From: an uncultured Corynebacterium sp.
Lineage (GTDB): Bacteria; Actinomycetota; Actinomycetes; Mycobacteriales; Mycobacteriaceae
Length of the DNA: 26,004 nucleotides
NCBI RefSeq assembly: GCF_943914015.1
Contig: NZ_CALUAK010000032.1
Span: 1 to 26,004, forward strand
Reading direction: 5' to 3'
The notes under the pieces are model-generated. The model did not search any database, had not been told where the DNA came from, and worked only from the letters and a program-made list of their open reading frames with translations. Of the stretch, positions 1 through 7,141 are shown piece after piece (position 1 is the stretch's first letter; each line of letters begins with the position of its first letter). Both the position numbers and the translations under genes were made by a program.

Positions 1-264
1 GCGGACGGCCTTGACCGGGGATTCGTAGAGGGCGGACTGGGAGCAGAAGCGGCAGTCCTCGGGGCAGCCGCCCGTCTTCAAGCTGACGATGCCCTCGACT
101 TCGATTTCCTCGCCACACCACTTGAGGCGGACCTCGTGGGCGAGTTGGAGGAGTTCGTCGATGCGGTCGTCGGGAAGCTCGAGGACCTCGAGGAGCTCGT
201 CTTTGTTCAGGGGCGTGCCGTCTTCCAGGACTTTCTGGCGGGCGCGTTCGAGAATGTCAGTCAT
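1..264 (-). CDS. bioB: Biotin synthase BioB, N-terminal 88 residues (cut by window edge)
   Basis: Radical-SAM enzyme that inserts sulfur into dethiobiotin, the last step of biotin synthesis. The reverse strand from an ATG at 264 reads MTDILERARQ..., then a helical N-terminal region, then GGCPEDCRFCSQS at about residues 65-77. Cys67, Cys71 and Cys74 form the CxxxCxxC motif that ligates the 4Fe-4S cluster and S-adenosylmethionine; the CPEDCRFCSQ context is typical of BioB rather than other radical-SAM families. The frame is open to the left edge, so the remaining roughly three quarters of the protein lies outside. An AGAGG ribosome site precedes the ATG. It is transcribed away from deoC, and the shared 251-bp gap carries repeated operator-like sites next to bioB, suggesting biotin-responsive repression. 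Identification is firm; the regulation is inferred. Confidence 0.93.
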   Translation of the reverse strand, partial: MTDILERARQKVLEDGTPLNKDELLEVLELPDDRIDELLQLAHEVRLKWCGEEIEVEGIVSLKTGGCPEDCRFCSQSALYESPVKAVR

Positions 265-277
265 GGTGTACCTCTCA

Positions 278-345
278 TTAAACTATGTTCGATACGTCAG
301 TTTAGACCATGTTCGAGTTTTTGTTGGAACTTTAAACAATGAATC
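278..345 (-). promoter_or_regulatory. Three repeated operator-like sites upstream of bioB
   Basis: TTAAACTATGTTCGA (278-292) and TTAGACCATGTTCGA (302-316) match at 13 of 15 positions, and a weaker third copy starts TTAAACAATG at 332. Read on the bioB strand, the 13-mers are CGAACATAGTTTA, CGAACATGGTCTA and GATTCATTGTTTA. As recalled, the corynebacterial TetR-type repressor BioQ binds TGAAC-N3-GTTAC upstream of biotin genes; the first copy fits that pattern at most positions. Assignment to BioQ is an inference; the repetition is directly visible. Confidence 0.5.
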
Positions 346-389
346 TGGCACATTTGTTATTTTAATGCTTGCCTTTTGTGCTGAGATGG

Positions 390-465
390 CCGATAATCGG
401 AAACGACAAGGGACGTGCGTAGCCGAATGGCTTTCGCCAGGACAAGCTACACAACCGGTATTACC
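390..465 (+). promoter_or_regulatory. Two short palindromes upstream of deoC
   Basis: CCGATAATCGG (390-400) and GGTATTACC (457-465) are perfect odd-length palindromes in the deoC leader; the second is nested in an ACCG...CGGT inverted pair. They are plausible operators for a deoxyribonucleoside-responsive repressor, but no regulator is encoded nearby and short palindromes can occur by chance. No promoter hexamers stand out clearly. Confidence 0.25.
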
Positions 466-515
466 ATCGGTGATGCCAGACACACCCCCACCACACCAAG
501 GAGAAAGAAATAGGT

Positions 516-1163
516 ATGAACCGCTCTGAACTAGCTCAACTTATTGACCACACGCTCCTCAAACCGGAATCCACAGCTGACGATGTGGCAGCCCTTGCCG
601 CTGAGGCTGCAGAGCTCGGGACGTACTCCATCTGCGTGTCGCCGTCTCAGCTTCCGGTTTCGGTTCCTGAATCCGTGAAGGTCGCGACGGTCATCGGCTT
701 CCCGTCCGGCGCGGTGAAGACGTCGGTCAAGGTCGCCGAGGCCCGGCAGGCTGTTGCCGATGGTGCCGACGAGGTGGACATGGTCCAGAACATCGGCTGG
801 GCGAAGGAACACCGCTTTGATGAGATTGCAGACGAGATCGCGGCCGTCAAGGGAGCCTGCGGCTCCGTTTTACTGAAGGTCATCCTGGAGACGGCGGCGC
901 TCACCGACGCGGAGATCGTCGCCTGCTGCGAGGCGGCAGAGAAGGCGGGGGCGGACTTTGTGAAGACGTCCACCGGCTTCCACCCCGCCGGCGGCGCATC
1001 CGTGCACGCGGTTTCCTTGATGAAGGAAACCGTCGGCGACCGCCTGGGCGTCAAGGCATCCGGTGGCATCCGCGATGCAGAGACGGCGCTCGCCATGGTT
1101 TCCGCTGGCGCGACGCGCCTTGGCCTCTCCTCCTCCAAGGCGGTGCTCGATGGCCTCGCATAA
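516..1163 (+). CDS. deoC: Deoxyribose-phosphate aldolase DeoC
   Basis: Cleaves 2-deoxyribose-5-phosphate to glyceraldehyde-3-phosphate and acetaldehyde, the last step of deoxyribonucleoside catabolism. The 215-residue TIM-barrel protein has the usual family length. The Schiff-base lysine is Lys150 in FVKTSTGF; the assisting Lys180 lies in GVKASGGIRD and Asp88 in DEVDMVQNIG. The N-terminal IDHTLLKPE is also family-typical. The ATG at 516 is chosen because AGGAGA at 499-504 precedes it at a suitable distance. It opens a four-gene operon, and its last 14 bases overlap the next gene, so translation is probably coupled. No irregularity is visible. Confidence 0.96.
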   Translation: MNRSELAQLIDHTLLKPESTADDVAALAAEAAELGTYSICVSPSQLPVSVPESVKVATVIGFPSGAVKTSVKVAEARQAVADGADEVDMVQNIGWAKEHRFDEIADEIAAVKGACGSVLLKVILETAALTDAEIVACCEAAEKAGADFVKTSTGFHPAGGASVHAVSLMKETVGDRLGVKASGGIRDAETALAMVSAGATRLGLSSSKAVLDGLA

Positions 1164-2586
1164 GCCTTTCGGACTGCACTTCGGCACCGCGGGCCTGCGG
1201 GGCACCGTCGGCGAGGGTGCCGACCAGATGAATGTCGCCAACGTGAAGCGGGCGACGGCGGGACTGGCTGCATATGTTGGTACCGGCTCTCGCGTTGTGG
1301 TCGGCTGCGACGCGCGGCACTGCTCGGCGGAGTTTTACGACGCTGCGCTGCAGGTGCTCTCCGGCGCCGGCGTGCACGCTCTGGCTTTGACACCACAGCG
1401 GCCGACGCCTGTTACGGCGTTTGCCGTCAAGCACCTCGGCGCCGATGCGGGCATCATGATCACCGCGTCGCACAACCCGCCCGAATACAACGGGTACAAG
1501 GTATACCTCTCCGACGGCATCCAGATCGTGCCGCCGGCAGATGCCGACATTGCCGCGGCCATCGAGGAGGCGCCGGAGGATCCGCCGCTTTCTGACGATT
1601 TGATTGAGCACGTCGATGTCACCGACGAGTTCATTGCCGCAGCGGCCGCGATGGGCGTGCCGGGAGAGCTGAAGATCGTGGTCACCCCGATGCACGGCGT
1701 GGGTGGCGAGACGCTCGTAGCCGCGTTGAAGAGGGCTGGGTTTGGGGACGTGCGGGTCGTCGACAAGCAAATGGAACCTGACCCGGACTTCCCCACCGTG
1801 AACTTCCCCAACCCCGAGGAGCCCGGGGCGCTTGATCTCGCTTTGGAACTGGCCGAGGAGGCCGGCGCGGACATCGTCATTGCTGCCGACCCGGATGCCG
1901 ACCGGATGGCGGTAGCAGCCGAGGGCGTGCAGCTGTCGGGTGACGAGACCGGATTGCTGTTGGGGCACTACCTGGCGTCGAAAGGCCTGAAGGGGTCGCT
2001 CGCGAACTCGATCGTGTCGGGGCGGGCGCTCGGGCGCGTTGCCGAGAAGTTCGGGCTCGAGCACTACGAGACGCTGACCGGCTTCAAATGGATCGCCCGC
2101 GCGCCGGAGCTCGGATTCGGGTACGAGGAAGCGATCGGCTTCTGCTGCGACCCATCGCACGTGTCCGACAAGGACGGCATCTCGGCAGCGGTCGTGTTCG
2201 CATCGCTCGCCGCGGAGCTGAAGGCGCAGGGTATCGGCGTGTTGGAGCACCTTGCGAAGGTGCGGGAGGAGTTCGGCGGATACACCACCGCTCCCCTGAC
2301 GTTCCGGGTCTCGGACACGTCATTAATTTCTGCGGCGATGGAACGCCTGCGGGCGGAACCGCCGGAAGAACTGGCGGGGTCGCGCGTCGACAAGCTCATT
2401 GATTTGAAAGACCACGAACCACCGACCGACGGAATCATGTTCCTCACCGAAGCCGACGACCGCGTCGTATGCCGGCCGTCCGGAACCGAACCGAAACTCA
2501 AGTGCTACCTCGAAGTCGCCGGCGACGCCGCGCGGCTGGAAACCCTCAAGAAAGACGTGGCCCGCGCCACGGGAATGGAAAAATAA
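1150..2586 (+). CDS. Phosphopentomutase-type phosphohexomutase (PGM2/PMM superfamily)
   Basis: Alpha-D-phosphohexomutase of 478 residues. FGTAGLRG lies near residue 11, the phosphoserine loop TASHNPPEYNGYKVY puts the catalytic serine at 107, the metal loop DPDADR is at 247-252, GFKWIA follows, and the C-terminal phosphate site is RPSGTEPKLK. The asparagine-glycine-tyrosine context after TASHNP is typical of the PGM2-like branch, which includes phosphopentomutases. Lying between deoC and deoD, it most likely converts (deoxy)ribose-1-phosphate to the 5-phosphate, feeding DeoC; many databases would call it phosphomannomutase/phosphoglucomutase. The ATG at 1150, overlapping the deoC stop, is preferred over an upstream in-frame start inside deoC because it places FGTAGLRG near residue 11 as in the family. 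The stop shares one base with the deoD start. Confidence 0.88.
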   Translation: MASHKPFGLHFGTAGLRGTVGEGADQMNVANVKRATAGLAAYVGTGSRVVVGCDARHCSAEFYDAALQVLSGAGVHALALTPQRPTPVTAFAVKHLGADAGIMITASHNPPEYNGYKVYLSDGIQIVPPADADIAAAIEEAPEDPPLSDDLIEHVDVTDEFIAAAAAMGVPGELKIVVTPMHGVGGETLVAALKRAGFGDVRVVDKQMEPDPDFPTVNFPNPEEPGALDLALELAEEAGADIVIAADPDADRMAVAAEGVQLSGDETGLLLGHYLASKGLKGSLANSIVSGRALGRVAEKFGLEHYETLTGFKWIARAPELGFGYEEAIGFCCDPSHVSDKDGISAAVVFASLAAELKAQGIGVLEHLAKVREEFGGYTTAPLTFRVSDTSLISAAMERLRAEPPEELAGSRVDKLIDLKDHEPPTDGIMFLTEADDRVVCRPSGTEPKLKCYLEVAGDAARLETLKKDVARATGMEK

Positions 2587-3299
2587 TGCGTGACCAGACA
2601 CCCCACATCAACCCACAGGGCGCACCGATCGCCGAGACGATTCTGCTGCCGGGCGACCCACTGCGCGCCAAGTTCATCGCCGAGACGTACCTCGATGACG
2701 TTGTGCAATTCAACTCCGTGCGCAACATGCTCGGCTTCACCGGCACGTACGAGGGCCACGAGGTGTCCGTCATGGGCTCCGGCATGGGCATCCCCTCCAT
2801 CTCCCTGTACTCCTGGGAACTCATCCACGATTTCGGCTGCAAGAAGCTCATTCGCGTCGGCTCCTGCGGCACCATCCAGAAAGACATTGACCTCTACGAC
2901 GTCATCATCGGCCAGGCAGCCTGCACCGATTCCAACTTCGCGTCGCAGTACAACCTCCCCGGTACGTTTGCGCCGATCGGATCGTTCCGTCTCATTAACG
3001 ACACCTACCAGCGCGCCGTGTCGCAGGGAATCGACGTGCACGTGGGCAACGTGTTGTCCGCCGACGTTTTCTACAACTACGACTCGTCGGTGAATGAGCG
3101 GTGGGCGGCCATGGGTGTTCTGGGCGTGGAGATGGAATCCGCAGGCCTGTACTCCGTCGCCGCTGAGGCCGGCGTGGAGGCCATGGGCATCTTCACCGTC
3201 TCCGACAACATTGTCACCGGTGCGCAGACCTCGTCCGAGGAGCGTCAGAAAGCGTTCACCACGATGATGGAGCTCGCCCTACCGCTGGCGGCGATCTAA
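2586..3299 (+). CDS. deoD: Purine nucleoside phosphorylase DeoD (hexameric type)
   Basis: Phosphorolyses purine (deoxy)nucleosides to free base and (deoxy)ribose-1-phosphate, the substrate of the upstream mutase. The 237-residue product matches the usual hexameric DeoD length. Visible motifs are LPGDPLRAKF near 21-30 (phosphate site), GSGMGIPS near 64-71, RVGSCGT near 90-96, the substrate-binding LGVEMESAGLY near 179-189, and TVSDNI, with Asp207 as the acid acting on the purine. The start is the ATG at 2586, sharing its A with the TAA of the mutase gene, and the N-terminus TPHINP is typical. The permease gene starts 2 bases after its stop. The chain deoD-mutase-deoC forms a complete salvage route for deoxyribonucleosides. 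Confidence 0.96.
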   Translation: MRDQTPHINPQGAPIAETILLPGDPLRAKFIAETYLDDVVQFNSVRNMLGFTGTYEGHEVSVMGSGMGIPSISLYSWELIHDFGCKKLIRVGSCGTIQKDIDLYDVIIGQAACTDSNFASQYNLPGTFAPIGSFRLINDTYQRAVSQGIDVHVGNVLSADVFYNYDSSVNERWAAMGVLGVEMESAGLYSVAAEAGVEAMGIFTVSDNIVTGAQTSSEERQKAFTTMMELALPLAAI

Positions 3300-3300
3300 C

Positions 3301-4647
3301 ATGTTTGAGGTCACATCCCGGGCCAAGCGCAACCCCAAAGTTGCGATCCCCGTCCTCATCTTCGTCTTCCTGTTCTGCCTCGTGGTAGACAACGGGTTCA
3401 AATTCATCACCAAGGCGATCGGCGACGACCTCGCCTTGTCGCCCGCGCAGGTGTCATTGCAGGCCACGATCGCCGGAATCATCATCGGCATCGGCGCCGT
3501 GGTCTACGCGGCATTGGCCGACACGATTCCAATTAGGAAGCTTCTGACCGCGGGCATCGGGTTCATCGTGCTCGGGTCTTTGATCGGCTTCTTCGGACAA
3601 TCCGTGTGGTCGTTGGTGCTGATTGGCCGCCTCATCCAAACCGTTGGTTTGTCTGCGGCAGAGACGCTCTACGTCATCTACGTAACCAAGCACATCCCCA
3701 AGGACGAGCAGAAAACCTACCTCGGTTTTTCCACGGCGTGCTTCCAGGGATCCATGCTCATCGGGGTGCTGACCGGCGGATACATCGCAGCCAACATCCA
3801 CTGGACCGTCATGTTCCTGCTGCCGCTGGTTTTGATTTTGGCGGCGCCGTTTGTGTTGATGCAGGTGCCGGAGGAAGAAAACGTCTCCGTTAGCCACCTG
3901 GATGTCACGGGGCTGGCGATTGTCAGCTTCATGGCCTTGGCGATCACGCTGACGTTCACGCCCGTGTTCGTGCCGGGGTGGGCGTGGTTCCTGCTGGCGG
4001 TTGTAGCTGCGGGCGGATTCTGGATGCACATCAACCGGGACTCGCAGGCGCTCGTGCGACCGGAGTTCTTCAAGAACGGCCGGTACGTGTGGGCGCTGGT
4101 CACCGTGCTGCTCGTGTACTCCACGCAGCTCGGCTGGATCATCATGTTCCCGTACATGGCAGCCGACCTGCACGGAATCGATATTGATACGGCGTCGCTG
4201 CTCATCGCGCCGGGGTATGCGTGCGCTGTGCTCGTCGGCATCTTCTCCGGGTGGATCGGCAAGTTCCTCCCCAACCGGCCGGCCATCATCCTCGCGCTGT
4301 GCATGATTGCCTTCGCCCTGGCGCTGCCCGCGGTGCTGTCCACCGTCGGCGTGTGGGTACTCGTTTTGTCCATCGTGCTGTTCGCCTCCGGGTTCGCGCT
4401 CATGTACGCGCCACTCGTGGCATCCGCGATGTTCTCCATCCCGCCGGAAAAGGCCGGCATTGCTCTCGGCTTCTACAACCTCACCATCAACATCGCGATC
4501 CCCGCCGGCATCGCCTACGCGTCCGGGCTCATGGATAGCGGCCTCGCGTACACGTCGATCCTGTGGATCCTGCTCGCCGTCGCCGTCTGTGCGCTCGTCG
4601 TGTACGTGGTGTCCGATATGTTCCTGCGGAAGAAGGAACGCGTGTAA
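3301..4647 (+). CDS. MFS permease, probably nucleoside uptake
   Basis: Integral membrane protein of 448 residues with about 12-14 strongly hydrophobic segments, a soluble loop around residues 180-195 (VPEEENVSVSHLD) and a basic C-terminus LRKKERV. The pattern is that of the major facilitator superfamily, resembling DHA2/TetA-like carriers at the N-terminus (conserved Asp in VVDNGFKF, then ALADTIPIRK as the loop 2-3 signature). It starts one base after the deoD stop, so it is the last gene of the deo operon; nucleoside or deoxynucleoside import is therefore the likely role, but this rests on context only. An exporter or sugar carrier cannot be excluded from sequence alone. Its stop is followed closely by a strong hairpin (4658-4695). 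Confidence 0.85.
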   Translation: MFEVTSRAKRNPKVAIPVLIFVFLFCLVVDNGFKFITKAIGDDLALSPAQVSLQATIAGIIIGIGAVVYAALADTIPIRKLLTAGIGFIVLGSLIGFFGQSVWSLVLIGRLIQTVGLSAAETLYVIYVTKHIPKDEQKTYLGFSTACFQGSMLIGVLTGGYIAANIHWTVMFLLPLVLILAAPFVLMQVPEEENVSVSHLDVTGLAIVSFMALAITLTFTPVFVPGWAWFLLAVVAAGGFWMHINRDSQALVRPEFFKNGRYVWALVTVLLVYSTQLGWIIMFPYMAADLHGIDIDTASLLIAPGYACAVLVGIFSGWIGKFLPNRPAIILALCMIAFALALPAVLSTVGVWVLVLSIVLFASGFALMYAPLVASAMFSIPPEKAGIALGFYNLTINIAIPAGIAYASGLMDSGLAYTSILWILLAVAVCALVVYVVSDMFLRKKERV

Positions 4648-4657
4648 CTGTTTCTGT

Positions 4658-4695
4658 ACGCCCACAAAAGGTCATGCGTGACTTTTTGTGGGCGT
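4658..4695 (+). terminator. Strong hairpin after the MFS gene
   Basis: The 17-nt arm 4658-4674 (ACGCCCACAAAAGGTCA) pairs with 4679-4695 at 16 of 17 positions around a TGCG loop. It lies 10 bases after the permease stop and is the likely end of the deo transcript, although no T-run follows. The right arm is shared with repeat element A, so two alternative hairpins compete for the same strand. Confidence 0.55.
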
Positions 4696-4786
4696 TTGTG
4701 GGCGTTTGTGGGCGTTTGTTCTGTAGCAAATATGACGTGTTGGTTCGATGGGGATCACCAATCCTTAAACGCCCACAAACTGTCAC
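4678..4786 (+). repeat. Hairpin element A (TAGCA-core family) with expanded arm
   Basis: The left arm 4678-4697 and right arm 4767-4786 are complementary at 18 of 20 positions (GTGAC..TTTGTGGGCGTTT). The left side holds a tandem array of the 10-mer [G/T]TTTGTGGGC, three copies at 4684-4713 plus a partial fourth, so the right arm can pair with any register. The enclosed conserved core TAGCAAATATGAC is at 4724-4736, followed by a small GGT...ACC hairpin. It sits between the convergent ends of the MFS gene and the AbiEi-like gene and may act as a bidirectional terminator. See elements B, C and D. Confidence 0.8.
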
Positions 4787-4790
4787 GGCC

Positions 4791-5720
4791 TCACCATGCC
4801 CGACCTCCTCCACGCCAACGATCCCCACGCATGGGCGCTCGAGTGCCCCAAACGTCATGAAGTTCGGTGAGCCACAGACCCGATGCAAAGGATTCTTTCG
4901 TAATGCGAATGGGATAAACCCCTTCGCTGATCAGTTTTCGCTCCCGCTCTCGCTCCTTCTTCGCAGCCGTGTCAGGAGTCATCCCGTATTCTCCAAGCAG
5001 TTTTCCCATTCCGTCATATTCCAGCGCCACCGACTGATCGGGGAAAAGAAAATCCGGGCGAGCAATGAAATAGCCATGTGCATCGAGGACATTGGCCTGC
5101 TGGATAGGAGGCGGGAAGCCCTCCCGAAAGAGCGCTACTTTTACTTCGCTTTCCCGCGGACTCTCTGACAAGTCATTCATGAATGCGCGCACACCCCGAA
5201 ACTTGTTAATACCGACGCAGCCCCTGCGGTTCTCGGCGAGACTATCTATCTCATCCAGGCTAATCATCTGCCTTTTCAACGCAGCTTCGCCGATGACCAC
5301 AGCCTCGACGAGCTCACCCCACCTGCACATATCCAGGACTGTGGCGGCCTTGCTGCTCAGCGCTACTCGAAAATCACCGATGGTGAGAGGCACAATGTCA
5401 GCTGCAGAGAGATAGCGCCGAATGATGTCTGGAGGACTGCTCGACTTCCCCCGTGCTTCGACTGGCCCGTTATAGCTCCCCATCGGCAAACCCCACAGGC
5501 TGGCTGCTGAACGCCCGACCAGCGTCGAGCCAGCAATGCCTACCGCCAAGCTGCGCAGATAAAAACGCTGACTGGGCTGAGCAGCCTGCAGTTTCTCGGC
5601 ATCGTAGTAGACCCCACGCGCGAGCTTAACCAAACGCCCCTGCTCAACGCGCTTTCTAATGCGAATCCGGTGTGCAGTGAATTCACCCCGAGTAAAGAAA
5701 AAACTATCCCCCGTTAACAC
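4791..5720 (-). CDS. AbiEi-like HTH protein with Vsr/DUF559-like C-terminus
   Basis: Predicted 309-residue protein. The N-terminal part (FFTRGEFTAHRI...RVEQGRLVKLARGVYY) is the winged-helix pattern of AbiEi-type antitoxins, where a conserved GxLxxxxRGVYY strand ends the wing. A middle alpha/beta region (TLVGRSAASLWGLP) is also usual in actinobacterial members. The C-terminus (ARPDFLFPDQSVALEYDG... AAKKERERERKLISEGVYPIRIT) matches the DUF559/Vsr-like PD-(D/E)xK fold, with acidic residues at PDF and ALEYDG. Such proteins are labelled type IV toxin-antitoxin AbiEi family; no AbiEii nucleotidyltransferase is adjacent, so this is an orphan and its function is unknown. The GTG at 5720 is chosen because it gives the full wing and fits a leaderless promoter. 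The extreme C-terminus (RGDRWRGGGRAW) is low-complexity and basic. Confidence 0.78.
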   Translation of the reverse strand: MLTGDSFFFTRGEFTAHRIRIRKRVEQGRLVKLARGVYYDAEKLQAAQPSQRFYLRSLAVGIAGSTLVGRSAASLWGLPMGSYNGPVEARGKSSSPPDIIRRYLSAADIVPLTIGDFRVALSSKAATVLDMCRWGELVEAVVIGEAALKRQMISLDEIDSLAENRRGCVGINKFRGVRAFMNDLSESPRESEVKVALFREGFPPPIQQANVLDAHGYFIARPDFLFPDQSVALEYDGMGKLLGEYGMTPDTAAKKERERERKLISEGVYPIRITKESFASGLWLTELHDVWGTRAPMRGDRWRGGGRAW

Positions 5721-5746
5721 GACCGAATTGTCGCACGGGGGATAGT
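5703..5746 (-). terminator. Rho-independent terminator of pdxK
   Basis: On the minus strand ACTATCCCCCGT (5746-5735) and ACGGGGGATAGT (5714-5703) are 12-nt perfect complements with a 20-nt loop, followed directly by six T (5703-5698; the first is also the last stem base). It begins 17 bases after the pdxK stop. The 3' arm and T-run lie inside codons 3-8 of the next gene on the same strand. Confidence 0.85.
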
Positions 5747-5755
5747 AGCTCGCAA
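5720..5755 (-). promoter_or_regulatory. Candidate leaderless promoter of the AbiEi-like gene
   Basis: Minus strand: TTGCGA (5755-5750), 17-base spacer, GACAAT (5732-5727), then six bases to the GTG at 5720, which would be the transcript start. Each hexamer matches the sigma-70 consensus at four of six positions. No ribosome site is visible before the GTG. The upstream arm of the terminator hairpin lies in the spacer, so the inverted repeat could also serve as an operator. Confidence 0.45.
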
Positions 5756-5763
5756 CAGGAAGA

Positions 5764-6564
5764 CTATGCGCCCTGCCAGACGGTGTCGAAGGGGGTCTCG
5801 GCGGAGACGCGGGCCTGGATGCCGCGGTAGACGAGGTCTTTGGCGGTCTTGACGGCGTCGTAAATTGAGGTGCCCTTGGCCAGCTCGGCGGTGACGGCGG
5901 CGGCGAGGGTGCAGCCGGCGCCGGAAACGCGCTGCTCGCCGACCTTGGGGGTGGCAAAGCGGGTGATCTTCTCGCCGTCCCAGAGGACGTCGACGGCTTC
6001 GTCGCCGGGGAGCTCGACACCGCCCTTGGCCAGGACGTACGGGATGCCGAGCTCGCCGATTGTGCGGGCGGCTTCCTCGAGGTCCTCGACCGTTTCGATG
6101 GAGTCCATGCCGGACAGGGTCTTGGACTCGAAGACGTTGGGGGTGACGACGGTAGCCAGCGGGAGGATCTTCTCGCGCAGGGCGTTATCGGTGTCGAGGG
6201 CCGCGCCGGGCTCCTGGCCCTTGCAGATGAGGACAGGGTCGACAAGGACGTTGTCCCAGTCGTGGGACGACAGGTTCCGGGCAACGGTATCGATGGTGTC
6301 CGGAGTGCCGAGCATTCCGACCTTCACGGTCCTTAGGGTCGGGTGAGTTGCGAGGGCGGCCTCCATCTGCTCGTCGATAAGCGTGGGCGGGATGGGGTGG
6401 AAACGGTGACCCCAGTTGTTTGCCGGATCGAAGGCGACGATGCAACTGAGGGTGCCGACGCCGTAAACGCCGAGCTGCTGGAAGGTTTTCAGGTCCACTT
6501 GGAAGCCGGCGCCGCCGGTGGCTTCACTGCCGGCGACGACGTATGCGAGTGCTGGTTTAGTCAT
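5764..6564 (-). CDS. pdxK: Pyridoxal/pyridoxine kinase PdxK (ThiD-like)
   Basis: ATP-dependent kinase of 266 residues in the ribokinase-like ThiD/PdxK family, phosphorylating B6 vitamers in salvage. The N-terminal AGSEATGGAGFQVDLKTFQQL is the substrate-binding signature; KVGMLGT, DPVLICKG and VVTPNVFE follow in order; the anion hole is SGAGCTLAAAV near the C-terminus. The Cys in GAGCT in place of the Asp of GAGD, together with DPVxxCKG, agrees with the ThiD-related pyridoxal kinases of Gram-positive bacteria, so PdxK is preferred over HMP kinase ThiD. The ATG at 6564 is the only start that fits the family N-terminus. It is divergent from pth with only 18 bp between the start codons, and ends at a clear terminator. 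Confidence 0.87.
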   Translation of the reverse strand: MTKPALAYVVAGSEATGGAGFQVDLKTFQQLGVYGVGTLSCIVAFDPANNWGHRFHPIPPTLIDEQMEAALATHPTLRTVKVGMLGTPDTIDTVARNLSSHDWDNVLVDPVLICKGQEPGAALDTDNALREKILPLATVVTPNVFESKTLSGMDSIETVEDLEEAARTIGELGIPYVLAKGGVELPGDEAVDVLWDGEKITRFATPKVGEQRVSGAGCTLAAAVTAELAKGTSIYDAVKTAKDLVYRGIQARVSAETPFDTVWQGA

Positions 6565-6582
6565 ATATGCCAGACTATAGGG

Positions 6583-7110
6583 GTGAGATTCTTCTTTGCA
6601 CCTCGGCACGCCAGTTGGCTCGTTGTGGGGCTCGGCAACCCCGGGCCCGAATACGCCGATACCCGTCACAACGTGGGGTTTCGGGTGATCGAGCGGCTTG
6701 CGCAGATGAAAGCGTGGTACACCCGGATCGGTGATGTTGTCTATTGCACGCCGATGACATACATGAATCTGTCGGGCGACGCGGTGGCGCCGCTGGCGAG
6801 GAAGTATAAGGTGCCGGCGGACCACATTATTGTTGTGCACGACGAACTCGACCTCCCCGAAGGGAAGCTGAAGGTGCGCATGGGCGGCAACGAGAACGGC
6901 CACAACGGGCTGAAGTCGATTAGTGCGCGGCTGGGGACGCGCGACTACATCCGCGTACGCGTGGGAATTGGGCGGCCTGCGCGTGGTGAGAGCATCGCGG
7001 ACTGGGTGCTTGGGGTCGGTGGCTCCACCGATGGGGCGCCGGAGGCCGTACGCGCGATCATCGAGGAGGGATTTGCGAAGGCGCAGAGCCACATCAACGC
7101 GCGAAAATAA
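6583..7110 (+). CDS. pth: Peptidyl-tRNA hydrolase, compact paralogue
   Basis: Releases tRNA from prematurely dropped peptidyl-tRNA in the cytoplasm. Key residues are present: Asn19 in VVGLGNPG, the catalytic His29 in TRHNVGF, Asn62 in MTYMNLSG, Asp87 in HDELDLP and Asn108 in NGHNGLKSI. At 175 residues it is shorter than common Pth (about 190-200). The stretch between VIERLAQ and VVYCTPMTYMN, which usually carries about 15 more residues, is missing, while the N-terminus has about 12 extra residues (RFFFAPRHASW). Corynebacteria often carry two pth genes; this looks like the divergent second copy. The GTG at 6583 is the only in-frame start after the pdxK start region; no ribosome site is visible, so a leaderless message is possible. 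Confidence 0.85.
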   Translation: MRFFFAPRHASWLVVGLGNPGPEYADTRHNVGFRVIERLAQMKAWYTRIGDVVYCTPMTYMNLSGDAVAPLARKYKVPADHIIVVHDELDLPEGKLKVRMGGNENGHNGLKSISARLGTRDYIRVRVGIGRPARGESIADWVLGVGGSTDGAPEAVRAIIEEGFAKAQSHINARK

Positions 7111-7141
7111 CTACACTTATAGCGACGGGAAGGAGAACCTA

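Noticed and set aside
89..529. Plus-strand open frames in the bioB-deoC region
   Set aside because: They run antisense to bioB and through its operator region, show no ribosome site or recognisable domain, and have Ser/Arg-rich shadow composition.
4684..4719. The GTTTGTGGGC tandem array as a CRISPR or coding repeat
   Set aside because: The unit is 10 bp with no spacers and lies between convergent stop codons. It is part of hairpin element A.
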